Positions 9,205 through 17,785 of a stretch of 64,000 nt of DNA are shown piece after piece. How positions within the stretch are numbered: the first letter of the stretch is position 1; each line of letters begins with the position of its first letter. A program made the position numbers and the translations under genes. The notes below the pieces were generated by a model. It was not told the origin of the DNA, made no database searches, and saw only the letters and a list, made by a program, of their open reading frames with translations. Source of the DNA: CAYXVF01 sp964468125 (GTDB lineage Bacteria; Myxococcota; XYA12-FULL-58-9; CAYXVF01); the NCBI GenBank assembly GCA_964468125.1, contig CAYXVF010000020.1, forward strand, positions 1-64,000. Direction: 5' to 3'.

Positions 9205-10262
9205 ATCTCCATCTCGATCTCGCGGGTCTCGTCTGGAACATCGGGCACAGACCCTTGCTCGCCCCAGCGCAGAAGCTTCAGAATCGACGAGCCGAGCACG
9301 TCGACCTCCGTGGACACAAACTGCTCGCCGCCGAGCTCCCGCGTGCGCCGGGTCTGCTGCTCGAGAATGCGCGCATCCTGCTCGACGATACGCTTCGCCA
9401 CGGGCTCGGCCAGCGTCGCCACCACGCGTGTCGCCACCGGCAGACGCAGCGCGACGACCGTGAACATGCGCGTCTCGAAGGGACCGACGGGCGAGAGCAG
9501 ATTGGTCACCACTACGTGGCTCTCCTCCCCCAAGCGGTATTCGACCTGGGCGATTCCCGGCATGATGAATCGGTCGACGTGCTCGAGCTCGCCGCCCTGC
9601 GGGGCGAGCAAACGACCGATGAGCCCCTCCGGCCGCGGCTCGCCGATGAAGCGTGCCTCCGCCCGGTCCCGCCCTCGCGTGACACGCACAGTCACCCGGT
9701 TTCGCGCCCCTGCCCCCCTAAACAAACCTTTATGTAAGTAGCTCGTGTGCGGGACATCGAGGATGTTCTCCGCTGTCGCGTAGAGCGTCGCCTCGAAAGT
9801 CGCATCGTACTCGATGAGTCGATAGCGCGCATCGCCCACGCCTGGGATCAAATAGGGCTCCTCCACCGGCTCGCCGAGAAGCCAGACCCAGATGAATCCC
9901 TGCGACTCGCGGCAAGAATAGACGCGCGCATAGCGAGCGGGACTGGAGGGGTCGACGAGAGATGCAGGAACGGCCACACAGCGTCCGTGACCGTCAAAAC
10001 GCCACCCGTGATAGGCGCACTCGAGCTCGCCCCGTACACATCGGCCGAGGCTGAGGGGCGTGTTTCGATGAGGACATCGGTCCAGAAGCACCGTAGGAAG
10101 GCCGCGACGATCCCGGAAGGCCACGAGCGGAATGTCAAAGAGGCGGAGCGCTAGAGGACCGTCTCCGAGATCCCTCGAGCGGGCGACCGGATACCAGTAC
10201 CGAGCGGGCCCGGTGCTCGAATAGCGCCCGCTCGGCGCCGGGAGCGAGGCGTCTCGGCTCAT
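9201..10262 (-). CDS. Rieske non-heme iron oxygenase, alpha-subunit type
   Basis: A 353-residue oxygenase. The N-terminal Rieske [2Fe-2S] domain has ligands Cys63, His65 (CPHRNTPL), Cys82 and His85 (CAYHGW). The catalytic domain has the mononuclear-iron motif ENILDVPHTSYLH with Asp169, His172 and His177 (D-x2-H-x4-H). Such enzymes hydroxylate, demethylate or desaturate aromatic or sterol-like substrates with electrons from a separate reductase. The size and motif are closest to the PaO / vanillate-demethylase / cholesterol-7-desaturase branch, but the substrate cannot be read from the sequence. No reductase gene is adjacent; the flavoprotein at 52274-53008 is far away. It starts 7 nt after bcp and overlaps dtd by 4 nt. 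Confidence 0.9.
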   Translation of the reverse strand: MSRDASLPAPSGRYSSTGPARYWYPVARSRDLGDGPLALRLFDIPLVAFRDRRGLPTVLLDRCPHRNTPLSLGRCVRGELECAYHGWRFDGHGRCVAVPASLVDPSSPARYARVYSCRESQGFIWVWLLGEPVEEPYLIPGVGDARYRLIEYDATFEATLYATAENILDVPHTSYLHKGLFRGAGARNRVTVRVTRGRDRAEARFIGEPRPEGLIGRLLAPQGGELEHVDRFIMPGIAQVEYRLGEESHVVVTNLLSPVGPFETRMFTVVALRLPVATRVVATLAEPVAKRIVEQDARILEQQTRRTRELGGEQFVSTEVDVLGSSILKLLRWGEQGSVPDVPDETREIEMEI

Positions 10263-10269
10263 TCTTCCT

Positions 10270-10725
10270 TCAGCCTGCGACTCGGCGCATGAAACTCAAC
10301 GCATCATCCACGTGCTTGTTGGCGCGGAGTCGGTAATCGAAGACCGCGGCGATCGTGCCCTCCGGGTCGATGACGTAGGTGACCCGCGAGTTCATCGGTA
10401 AGAAGCCACTGCGGCCGGCTTCGTAGGCTTTCGTAACCGCTCCGTCCTCATCGGCGAGCATCGGAAACTCAACGCCGTATTTGTCCGCGAAGCTGCACTG
10501 CGTGCTCATCTTGTCCGTCGAGACTCCAATCACCTCGGCCCCGAGCTCATCGATCTCCGCGTAGCTCGACTGAAACCCTTTGGTCTCGATCGTACACCCT
10601 GGCGTGAACGCCTTCGGGAAGAAGTAGAGGACTACGTATTTGCCGCGCAAGGCGTCGAGCGAGAGACGCTCGCCCTTCGTGGTCGCGGCATCAAATGCCG
10701 GCGCTTTCTCACCTACCTTCAACAC
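10270..10725 (-). CDS. bcp: Thioredoxin-dependent peroxiredoxin, Bcp/PrxQ family
   Basis: A 151-residue cytosolic peroxidase that reduces H2O2 and organic hydroperoxides. The peroxidatic cysteine is in FTPGCTIET (about residue 44), with the usual P-x3-T-x2-C context. The resolving cysteine that many Bcp proteins carry five residues later is absent (Lys-Gly there). A Cys in STQCSFADKYG (about residue 80) sits in helix 3, where other PrxQ proteins put their resolving residue, so an alternative 2-Cys mechanism or a 1-Cys mechanism is possible. The start is GTG at 10725, 43 nt after the 2-oxoglutarate decarboxylase gene and on the same strand, so co-transcription is plausible. Confidence 0.93.
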   Translation of the reverse strand: MLKVGEKAPAFDAATTKGERLSLDALRGKYVVLYFFPKAFTPGCTIETKGFQSSYAEIDELGAEVIGVSTDKMSTQCSFADKYGVEFPMLADEDGAVTKAYEAGRSGFLPMNSRVTYVIDPEGTIAAVFDYRLRANKHVDDALSFMRRVAG

Positions 10726-10768
10726 GTCGTCCGAACGTCCTTTCTCTGACGGCTCCGCTCGAGGAGCC

Positions 10769-13700
10769 TCAATTCAAGGTAGCCGCCGCGGCGGTCTTCT
10801 TCTCGCCGAGCTCCAGAGTGACCGACCGTGCTTGCGTGCTCACCCCGTCGCCGAGCAACGCTTCCTCCACCAACGCCTCCTGCTCGGCCGCGTGGCGCCG
10901 CGACGAGCCCGTAGCTGGTGATGCCGCCGACGGACGCCCCACGTAGCGCAGGGTTTGGCCCGGGTCGATGGTCGCCAGAAGGCGTTCATCCAGGAAGTCC
11001 CAGGCGCCCATATTGCGCGGCTCTTCCTGGACCCAGACGATGTCTTTCGCGTCTGAGTAGTGATCGAGCGCCTCCCGAAGCTCGTGTTCCGGGTAGGGGT
11101 AGTACTGCTCTACGCGAATGATCGCAACGTTTGTGATCTCCTGCTTTCGACGGTGGCTCAGCAGGTCGTAGTAGACCTTGCCAGCGCAGAGCAGCACACG
11201 ACGCACGTTCGCGAGCTTGTCCGCGTCCGGATCCCCGAGCACCGGTTTGAACGCGTCGTGGGTCAGCTCATCGGCCGTGGACACCGCGACAGGATTTCGC
11301 AACAGGCTCTTCGGAGTGAAGACCACCAGTGGCCGCGGATTACCTGCATGCACCTGGCGACGGAGCAGGTGGAAATACTGCGCCGGCGTGCTCGGATAGC
11401 TCACGCACATGTTGCCCTGGGCGCAGAGCTGCAGAAATCGCTCAATCCGCGCACTCGAATGCTCGGGGCCCTGCCCCTCGAAGCCGTGCGGCAGGAGCAT
11501 CACCAAACCGCTCTTCTGGCCCCACTTCATTTCTGCGCTCGAGATGAACTGGTCGATGATCACCTGCGCGCCGTTGACGAAGTCGCCGAACTGCGCCTCC
11601 CACATCGTGAGACCGCCCATGCGATTGACCGAGTAGCCGTATTCAAAGCCCAGCACACCAAACTCGGACAGGAGCGAATCGAACACCACGAAGGGCGCCT
11701 GATCGCCGTCGATGTGATTCAGCGGAACGAAAGGCTCACTCGTTCGATTGTCGTAGAGCACCGAGTGGCGTTGGCTAAACGTGCCACGTCCGCTGTCCTC
11801 GCCACTGAGTCGCACCGGATGGCCTTCCAGGCAGAGCGATCCAAAGCTCAGGGCTTCGGCGAGTGCCCAGTCGATCTTGCCCTGCTGGAACTTGTCGTCG
11901 CGCTTGGCGAGCTGCTTCTCGAGCTTGGGATGTACCTGGAAGCCTTCCGGTGCCCGACCCATCGCCGTGAGAATCTTCTCGAGAACCGCGCGTTCCACAC
12001 CGGTATCGGTCACCTTGCGCTCGGCGAGACCGAAGCCTTCTGTCGACTCCTGATCCTCTGGCACCGGAGGGGCCGAACGATCGAGCGCCGCACGCACGGC
12101 GTCGTTGATTTCCTGGAGCTTCGAGCGGTAGTGCTCGAGCGCCTTTTCGGCCGTCTCCGGCGCGATGTCTCCCCGGCGCAACAAACGCTCGGTGTAGAGC
12201 TTGCGAACAGACCGGTGGTTTTCGATCGCCTGGTAGAGTCCAGGGTTCGTGTACGACGGGTCGTCGCCCTCGTTGTGTCCCCAGCGCCGGTAGCAGATCA
12301 GGTCGATGACGACGTCGCGTCCGAAGAGTTGCCGGAAGCGCAGAGCGAGTTTTATCACCCGCACCGCGTCCTCCGGAAAGTCCCCGTTCACGTGGAAGAT
12401 CGGAGCATGAATCGTTTTGGCCACGTCGGTGGCATAGAGCGACGAGCGCGAGGACTCGGGACCGGTCGTAAACCCGATCTGGTTGTTCACGACGATGTGT
12501 ACCGTGCCGCCGGTCCGGTAGCCAGCGAGCTGCGACATGGAGAGGGTCTCGGCGACCACCCCTTGACCACTGAACGCCGCATCGCCGTGGATCAGAATGG
12601 GCAGGACTTTCTTGCGGTCAAAGCCGAACTCCGCGTCCTGCCTCGCCCGCGCCAGTCCCTCGACCACGGGATTCACCGCCTCGAGGTGCGACGGGTTTCC
12701 CGCCACCGACACCTTCACCTTCTTGCCGCCGATCGACTCGAGAACGCCCTCCGCGCCGAGGTGATACTTCACGTCGCCCGAGCCGTGGGCGCTCGTCTCC
12801 ATGTCGCCCTCGAACTCGCGGAAGAGCTGTGCGTAGTCCTTGCCGATTATGTTCGCGAGGACGTTTAGGCGTCCGCGGTGGGCCATACCGATGATCGCCT
12901 CTTCCACCCGGTCCTCTCCCCCGTCCGCGGCGTCGGAGAGAAGAATGTCGAGCATGGGGATGAGGGTCTCCGACCCTTCGAGGGAGAAGCGCTTCTGCCC
13001 CACATAGGTCGTGCCGAGGAATTTCTCGAACGCTTCCGCGTTGTTCAAACGAGTCAGGATTCGCTCCTGCACCTCCCAGGGCAGCGGGTCCGAAAGCCGG
13101 TCCTTCTCCATGTTGACCTGGAGCCAATCGCGCTGCTCCGGGAAGGGAATGTGCATGTACTCCGCGCCGATGTGACGACAGTAAGTTTCACGGAGCGTGT
13201 CCATGATGTCGCGCAGCTTCATCGGGTTTGGGTTGCCCCCGAGCTCACCGGACATGAACGGGCGGTCCAGGTCCCAAACGGAGAGACCGTAGGTCGACAG
13301 CTCGAGCTCCGGGTGTACCTGCGGTTGTTCGAGGCGTAGCGGGTCGAGGTGAGCGTAGAGGTGGCCGCGCACGCGGTGGACCCGAATGAGCTGCAGCACG
13401 TAGGCCTGCTTGCGGATCGCATCCAAGTCGCGCGTCCCGGCCAGAATCGCCGGGTTCTGGTCGCCGGCCCAGTTGAGGGGCTCGTGAGGCACACCGAGCT
13501 CTTCGAAGATCGAGCCGTAGAAATCATCCGCACCGAGCAAGAGCTGCTCGATTTCCTTCAGGAACGCGCCGGACTCCGCACCCTGGATCACCCGATGATC
13601 ATAGGTGCTCGTGATGGTCATCGTCTTGGAAAGGCCGAGCTCGCTGATGACCTCCCGCGACATGCCCGTGTACTCCGCGGGGAAGCCGATCGAGCCGACG

Positions 13701-14488
13701 CCGATGATCGCGCCCTGCCCCGCCATCAACCGGGGCACGCTCAGTGCTGTTCCGATCATGCCGGGGTTGGTCAACGTCACGGTGGTGCCCGCAAAGTCAT
13801 CGATCGCGAGCTTGTTCGCGCGCGCCTTTTTGATCAGCTCGTCGTAGGCGGTCAGGAACTCGCGGAAGCTCAACTCCTGCGCGTTCTTGATGTTCGGCAC
13901 GAGCAAAATTCGCTCGCCACGCTTTTCCATGTCGATGGCGAGGCCGAGGTTCAGGCCCGGCCGGTCCAGCCGTGCCGGCTTGCCGTCCTGAACCGCGTAG
14001 CCTGCGTTGATGCCGGGAGTCTTCTTCACCGCCTTCGTGATCGCCCACGCGATCAAATGGGTGAACGAGACCTTTCCGCCCGCCACCGCCGCCTGGTGAC
14101 GATTGATGAGCGAGCGGTTCTCTTCGAGCATCTTGACCGGAATCGTCCGCACCGACGTTGCCGTGGGCACGCCTAGGCTTTGCTCCATGTTTTCGGCAAT
14201 CTTAGACGCAATGCCAACGAGTGGCTTCGCCCCTTCGACGTCGGTCAGTGCCGCGATGGGGGCGTGCGCCACGGGAACCGGCTCAGGGCTCGGTGCGGGA
14301 GTCGCCTCTGGTACCCTCGCGCTCGCAGGGGCCTGTGAGACGCTCGGCCCCGGGGCGCCGGTAGCGGTTCCCGGTTTGTAGTCGGCGAAGAACTCCCGCC
14401 AGTTCTCGCTCACACTGTTCGGATCTTCGAGGTAGCGGGCGTAGAGCTCGTCGACGAACCCCGCGTTGAAACCAAAACTGCTGCTCAT
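10769..14488 (-). CDS. kgd: Multifunctional 2-oxoglutarate decarboxylase/dehydrogenase (E2-like domain fused to E1)
   Basis: A 1239-residue thiamine-diphosphate enzyme that decarboxylates 2-oxoglutarate in the TCA cycle. Residues 1-40 are the SucA-type N-terminal helix (FVDELYARYLEDP). A Pro/Ala linker follows, then a 2-oxoacid-dehydrogenase acyltransferase (E2) catalytic domain (about 85-320) with the active-site motif TYDHRVIQGAESG (His298). A full E1 dehydrogenase follows (about 350-1225) with HGDAAFSGQG and NNQIGFTT in the cofactor site and a C-terminal transketolase-like half. There is no lipoyl domain. The order and length match the Kgd/OdhA enzymes best known from actinobacteria, in which E1 carries an E2 domain and borrows a lipoyl domain from pyruvate dehydrogenase E2. 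No sucB or lpd lies nearby, which fits. It starts at ATG 14488 behind gaggc and is divergent from ndh. Confidence 0.93.
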   Translation of the reverse strand: MSSSFGFNAGFVDELYARYLEDPNSVSENWREFFADYKPGTATGAPGPSVSQAPASARVPEATPAPSPEPVPVAHAPIAALTDVEGAKPLVGIASKIAENMEQSLGVPTATSVRTIPVKMLEENRSLINRHQAAVAGGKVSFTHLIAWAITKAVKKTPGINAGYAVQDGKPARLDRPGLNLGLAIDMEKRGERILLVPNIKNAQELSFREFLTAYDELIKKARANKLAIDDFAGTTVTLTNPGMIGTALSVPRLMAGQGAIIGVGSIGFPAEYTGMSREVISELGLSKTMTITSTYDHRVIQGAESGAFLKEIEQLLLGADDFYGSIFEELGVPHEPLNWAGDQNPAILAGTRDLDAIRKQAYVLQLIRVHRVRGHLYAHLDPLRLEQPQVHPELELSTYGLSVWDLDRPFMSGELGGNPNPMKLRDIMDTLRETYCRHIGAEYMHIPFPEQRDWLQVNMEKDRLSDPLPWEVQERILTRLNNAEAFEKFLGTTYVGQKRFSLEGSETLIPMLDILLSDAADGGEDRVEEAIIGMAHRGRLNVLANIIGKDYAQLFREFEGDMETSAHGSGDVKYHLGAEGVLESIGGKKVKVSVAGNPSHLEAVNPVVEGLARARQDAEFGFDRKKVLPILIHGDAAFSGQGVVAETLSMSQLAGYRTGGTVHIVVNNQIGFTTGPESSRSSLYATDVAKTIHAPIFHVNGDFPEDAVRVIKLALRFRQLFGRDVVIDLICYRRWGHNEGDDPSYTNPGLYQAIENHRSVRKLYTERLLRRGDIAPETAEKALEHYRSKLQEINDAVRAALDRSAPPVPEDQESTEGFGLAERKVTDTGVERAVLEKILTAMGRAPEGFQVHPKLEKQLAKRDDKFQQGKIDWALAEALSFGSLCLEGHPVRLSGEDSGRGTFSQRHSVLYDNRTSEPFVPLNHIDGDQAPFVVFDSLLSEFGVLGFEYGYSVNRMGGLTMWEAQFGDFVNGAQVIIDQFISSAEMKWGQKSGLVMLLPHGFEGQGPEHSSARIERFLQLCAQGNMCVSYPSTPAQYFHLLRRQVHAGNPRPLVVFTPKSLLRNPVAVSTADELTHDAFKPVLGDPDADKLANVRRVLLCAGKVYYDLLSHRRKQEITNVAIIRVEQYYPYPEHELREALDHYSDAKDIVWVQEEPRNMGAWDFLDERLLATIDPGQTLRYVGRPSAASPATGSSRRHAAEQEALVEEALLGDGVSTQARSVTLELGEKKTAAAATLN

Positions 14489-14624
14489 GGTGCCTCGTCT
14501 TCAATCGGCGCTACTCTTTATTCCTCTCCCCGAGGACTCGCGCTGCTCTACATGGGCCAAGACTGCATGCCGCACCTGCTTATATTACGGACGATTGAAG
14601 GGGTCACCCGAGGAGAAGCGGAAA

Positions 14625-15908
14625 ATGTCAGGAAAAGTGCGCGCGGATCGGAAACACCACGTAGTCGTCGTAGGTGGCGGCTTCGGAGGTTTGGCCTGCG
14701 CAAAGGCCGCGCAGGATGCCGCGGTACGGGTTACCGTGGTCGACCGGCGTTCCCACCAGGAATTTCAGCCGCTCCTGTTCCAGGTGGCGACCGGCGCCCT
14801 TTCGCCCGATGCGGTGCGCTACTCGCTGCGAGACGCCCTACCGGCGAGTGTTCGCTTTGAGCAAGACGTCGTCTTGGGCATCGATTCAACGGCGCAGCGG
14901 CTGCAGCTGGGCCGCGGCGCGCTCGACTACGATTCGCTGGTCCTGGCCTCCGGTTCCTACGTCGAGGTACCCCAGCTGTTCCCGGAAGCGCTGCCGTTGA
15001 AGGATCTGGCCGACGCGGTCACGCTTCGAGACCACCTCTTCGAGCAGCTCGCTCTCGCCTACGATCAACACGATCCGTCAGCCGCCACCTTCGTGGTCGT
15101 CGGCGGGGGCCCGACGGGCGTCGAGCTCGCCGGGGAGATTCGACGCCTCGCCGACGAGGAGCTCGAGGCCTCGTCCCTAGTCCCGCGGGTGGTCCTCGTC
15201 GAGCAAACCGACAAGCTCCTCCCCGGTTTCTCGCGCCGCGCGAGCATCGCCGCCGAGCGATTCCTCGATCGACTCGGCGTGGAGATCCGCCTCGAGTCCA
15301 CCATCGACAGCGACCACCCTCACCGCTACCAAATTCGCGGACCTCGCGGGCATTTGCTGATCGACGCCCGAACTCTCGTATGGGCCGCCGGCGTGCGCCC
15401 GAGCGTTCTGAATCCATTGCTCGGACCCACCGATGACGCGGGGCGAATTGTCGTGGACACCAAGTGTCGCGTCGTTGACCAGCCCAATGTCTACGCGATC
15501 GGGGATACGGCGCGCTTCGAGTCGGACGAGGGCCTGCTCCCCTGGATCGCTCCCGTGGCGATGCAACAAGGCGCGTACGTAGGCCGCTCGATCGTGCGCT
15601 ACCAGCGTCGGCGCAGGGTTCGGCCGTTCGAGTACTTCAATCGCGGTATGATCGCCCATGTAGGGGAAGGCTTGGCCGTCGGCGAGGTCCTCGGCGTTCC
15701 GCTCGAGGGCGTAGTGCCCTGGCTGCTGGGGGAGCTGGTTCATCTCGCCTATCTGCCGGGCGTTGAAAACCGCATTCTCGCGGCCAGCGACTTCATCGCG
15801 AGCGCGCTCGGCCGACGACGACGTCCATCCGTGACGTCGAGAGGAGCTAATGTGCAATTCGATGCCCCCAAAACACCCTCGCCCGTGGAGACGCCCACCC
15901 TACATTAG
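14625..15908 (+). CDS. ndh: Type II NADH:quinone oxidoreductase
   Basis: A 427-residue FAD enzyme passing electrons from NADH to the quinone pool without pumping protons; it binds the inner face of the cytoplasmic membrane. FAD-binding VVVVGGGFGGLACA is near residue 15, the second (NADH) dinucleotide fold VVVGGGPTGVELAGE near 150, and the FAD-closing motif VYAIGDTARF near 295. The C-terminal part has a hydrophobic amphipathic region as in NDH-2. I chose ATG 14625 because aggagaag lies just upstream and the preceding in-frame sequence is not NDH-like. It is divergently transcribed from the 2-oxoglutarate decarboxylase gene across a 136-nt spacer. Confidence 0.93.
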   Translation: MSGKVRADRKHHVVVVGGGFGGLACAKAAQDAAVRVTVVDRRSHQEFQPLLFQVATGALSPDAVRYSLRDALPASVRFEQDVVLGIDSTAQRLQLGRGALDYDSLVLASGSYVEVPQLFPEALPLKDLADAVTLRDHLFEQLALAYDQHDPSAATFVVVGGGPTGVELAGEIRRLADEELEASSLVPRVVLVEQTDKLLPGFSRRASIAAERFLDRLGVEIRLESTIDSDHPHRYQIRGPRGHLLIDARTLVWAAGVRPSVLNPLLGPTDDAGRIVVDTKCRVVDQPNVYAIGDTARFESDEGLLPWIAPVAMQQGAYVGRSIVRYQRRRRVRPFEYFNRGMIAHVGEGLAVGEVLGVPLEGVVPWLLGELVHLAYLPGVENRILAASDFIASALGRRRRPSVTSRGANVQFDAPKTPSPVETPTLH

Positions 15909-15932
15909 ACGCGTTTGAGAAAGGATGCGGCG

Positions 15933-16419
15933 ATGGGACAGATGATCGACGGCGAGTGGCGACGAGGATACTTCACCGACAGCGAAGGGTCCGACGAGTT
16001 TCAGCGTGTCCCCACGGTCTATCGCGACTTTGTTCGCGCCGATGGATCGACGGACTTCGAGCCGGAGCGCGACCGCTACCACCTCTACGTCGCCTCCGCC
16101 TGCCCCTGGGCGAACCGCACGCTGATCCTGCGCCGATTGAAGGGGCTGGATGACGCGATCACGACGTCGTTTGTGGCCCCGCAAATGGGGGACGACGGCT
16201 GGGTCTTCGATGAGACGCATCGCCGACTATGCGAATCTCGCCGCCTATCTGCGCGACCTCTACCAAACACCCGGCTTCGGCGAGACCGTGCAGCTCGATG
16301 AGATCAAGCTGCACTACTACTGGAGTCACACCTCCATCAATCCGACGCGGATCGTGCCAAAGGGGCCAACGCTCGACTTCAGCGCGCCGCACGGACGCGA
16401 GTCCCTATCGCGTAACTGA
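15933..16419 (+). pseudogene. Glutathionyl-hydroquinone reductase (YqjG/ECM4 type) with internal deletion
   Basis: The 5' part encodes a good xi-class glutathione-transferase start: MGQMIDGEWRRGYF, then the thioredoxin-fold active site ASACPWANRTLILRR (nucleophilic Cys of the CPWA motif), ending about GDDGWVFDE near nt 16212. The 3' part, in another reading frame, encodes the family's extreme C terminus: YANLAAYLRDLYQTPGF, LHYYWSHTSINPT and IVPKGPTLDFSAPHGRE. Intact members are about 320-330 residues; here some 150-170 residues between these blocks are missing and the frames do not match. The gene must therefore be inactive for its usual glutathionyl-quinone reduction. It lies right after ndh and next to a transposase remnant, suggesting a mobile-element-associated deletion. 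Confidence 0.85.
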
Positions 16420-16515
16420 TGTGCTCTTCTTGCCGCGCTCGGCCCCCGCATGACCCAGAAGAAATCCCCCTTCGAAACGTGTGAGGCCCCATTTGAGTCC
16501 TAACTCGGTGTCTTT

Positions 16516-16702
16516 GCCGCTTTAGCTGCAACAGCCCCTGCTGATGGGCGCTCTTCAACACGTGCTCGTTCAAGGCAACCATGCCGTCCTCGCCCATCAG
16601 CTCCGTGAAGTCCTGAATCGTCGTGTGATCCGGGCTCCAAGTCGAATCGGTTAGACCACACAGAAACCGCGCCGGCGTTTTTCTGACCGAAAAACCCGAC
16701 AA
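16516..16702 (-). pseudogene. Transposase N-terminal remnant (IS5/ISNCY-like)
   Basis: A minus-strand open segment with no proper start reads RFLCGLTDSTWSPDHTTI followed by QDFTELMGEDGMVALNEHV. The PDHTTIQDF pattern is typical of the N-terminal part of DDE transposases of the IS5/ISNCY type. Similarity stops after about 60 codons and the open frame then runs on into unrelated sequence up to nt 16379. No catalytic DDE region and no terminal inverted repeats are present. It is squeezed between the broken reductase gene and trmL. Confidence 0.6.
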
Positions 16703-16709
16703 ACCTTGG

Positions 16710-17177
16710 CTAGCGCAGCTGCCTGAGTGCTTCGTAGGTGGCGATCCCGACGCTCGTGGAAAGGTTCAGAGAGCGAAGCTCGCTGTCATATTTCCGCAGG
16801 GTGACCGAATGCTCCGGGCCGATTTCCTCGTGCATCCACTGCGGAACGCCGGAGGTTTCGCGTCCAAACACCAGGCCATCCCCATCGGCATAGCTGACGT
16901 CCCAATGATCGCTTCGCCCCCGGGTGGTGAAGAGCCAGAGGCGCGTAGGCGCCGTCGGACTGTTTTTGAACGCCTCCCAGCTCGCGTGCTCGTGCACGTC
17001 CAGCGAGAACCAGTAGTCCATTCCGGCCCGACGCAGATTCTTGTCGCTGATCTCGAATCCAAGGGGATGAATGAGATGGAGCCGGCTCCTCGAATAGGCG
17101 CACAGGCGCCCCACGTTGCCCGTGTTCTGCGGGATTTCCGGTTGAAACAACACGACGTGCAGCATGGGGTCGCTCAT
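16710..17177 (-). CDS. trmL: tRNA (cytidine/uridine-34-2'-O)-methyltransferase TrmL
   Basis: A SPOUT-class methyltransferase that 2'-O-methylates the wobble base of tRNA-Leu isoacceptors. The 155-residue length equals that of the minimal TrmL/YibK enzymes. Visible motifs are the N-terminal LFQPEIPQNTGNVGR, the central GLVFGRETSGVP and the C-terminal knot RSLNLSTSVGIATYEALRQ, where SAM binds. The start is ATG 17177, with an alternative ATG at 17165. The stop codon is only 7 nt from the transposase remnant, so the 3' flank has been rearranged without damaging the gene. Confidence 0.95.
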   Translation of the reverse strand: MSDPMLHVVLFQPEIPQNTGNVGRLCAYSRSRLHLIHPLGFEISDKNLRRAGMDYWFSLDVHEHASWEAFKNSPTAPTRLWLFTTRGRSDHWDVSYADGDGLVFGRETSGVPQWMHEEIGPEHSVTLRKYDSELRSLNLSTSVGIATYEALRQLR

Positions 17178-17501
17178 TCCAGAAGCGATGCGCTATTTCT
17201 AGTGCGTGGCGCTCTTGTTGGTTCTCAGCTTCCTCGCGCACCCGGGCCATGGGACCGCTCAGTATCTCGGCAGTGCGGGGGTTCACCTCTAAGCCCCCGC
17301 CCAGGCGATGGCTCAGCTGCGCCGGGCCGCGGGTCGAAACGCTTCCCGTCTCGGTCCCCGACTTCACCCGGTCGCCCTCGACTACGGCGATCCAGCCTAC
17401 CGGCACACGCGTGGAACCGTCAGCGTGGAGGCGGTTCGCATCCCTTACCGCGCAGCGAACGAAAGAACCCAGAACCAGACCTCTTCACACGCCCTGGTGA
17501 G
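17178..17501. other. Stretch without an assignable gene
   Basis: Nothing here could be assigned. A minus-strand frame is open from nt 17484 and reads plausibly (VPVGWIAVVEGD, SHRLGGGLEVNPRTAEI), but it runs without a stop far into trmL in another frame and has no good ribosome binding site. It may be the remnant of a gene whose 3' end was lost, or only a chance open frame in GC-rich DNA. Confidence 0.3.
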
Positions 17502-17696
17502 TCACGGCGCATCGAGCACGCGCGATGATTCAGACGCCGTCTCTTCCTGCGAAGGCTTCGGCGAGCTCTCGAGTTGCCGGTAAGGCGCGCAACGCCACAC
17601 GGCCCACATGATCAGGCTGACCGTGAAGATGAGCAGCGTCGTCATCACCTGGCGATCGTTGCCCGTGGGGCGCCGGTTTCTGTAATTGCGTCGCAT
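17502..17696 (-). CDS. Small single-pass membrane protein of unknown function (64 aa)
   Basis: Starting at ATG 17696 behind caggga, this short frame encodes an Arg/Asn-rich N terminus (MRRNYRNRRPTGN), one hydrophobic segment (VMTTLLIFTVSLIMWAVW, about 19-36) and a polar Ser/Glu-rich tail. The charge pattern predicts an N-in, C-out orientation. I do not recognise a family. It is divergent from the SLC12-like transporter gene, whose start is 90 nt away. A longer start at 17810 would overlap that gene and is unlikely. Confidence 0.55.
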   Translation of the reverse strand: MRRNYRNRRPTGNDRQVMTTLLIFTVSLIMWAVWRCAPYRQLESSPKPSQEETASESSRVLDAP

Positions 17697-17785
17697 GGTT
17701 CCCTGCGCTTTACCACTTTTACCTACAACAGACGATCCGCTAAGCTCGACGGCTGTGACCACACGCTTCTGAGGCCACCTTTCCG

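Noticed and set aside
11060..12868. Plus-strand frame of 602 codons inside the 2-oxoglutarate decarboxylase gene
   Set aside because: Antisense frame opened by codon bias; the minus-strand protein is unmistakable.
14600..14624. Identical cccgaggagaagcg in front of ndh and of ychF (20611 region), considered as a shared regulatory element
   Set aside because: It is explained by a strong Shine-Dalgarno core in both places; two occurrences are not enough for an operator claim.
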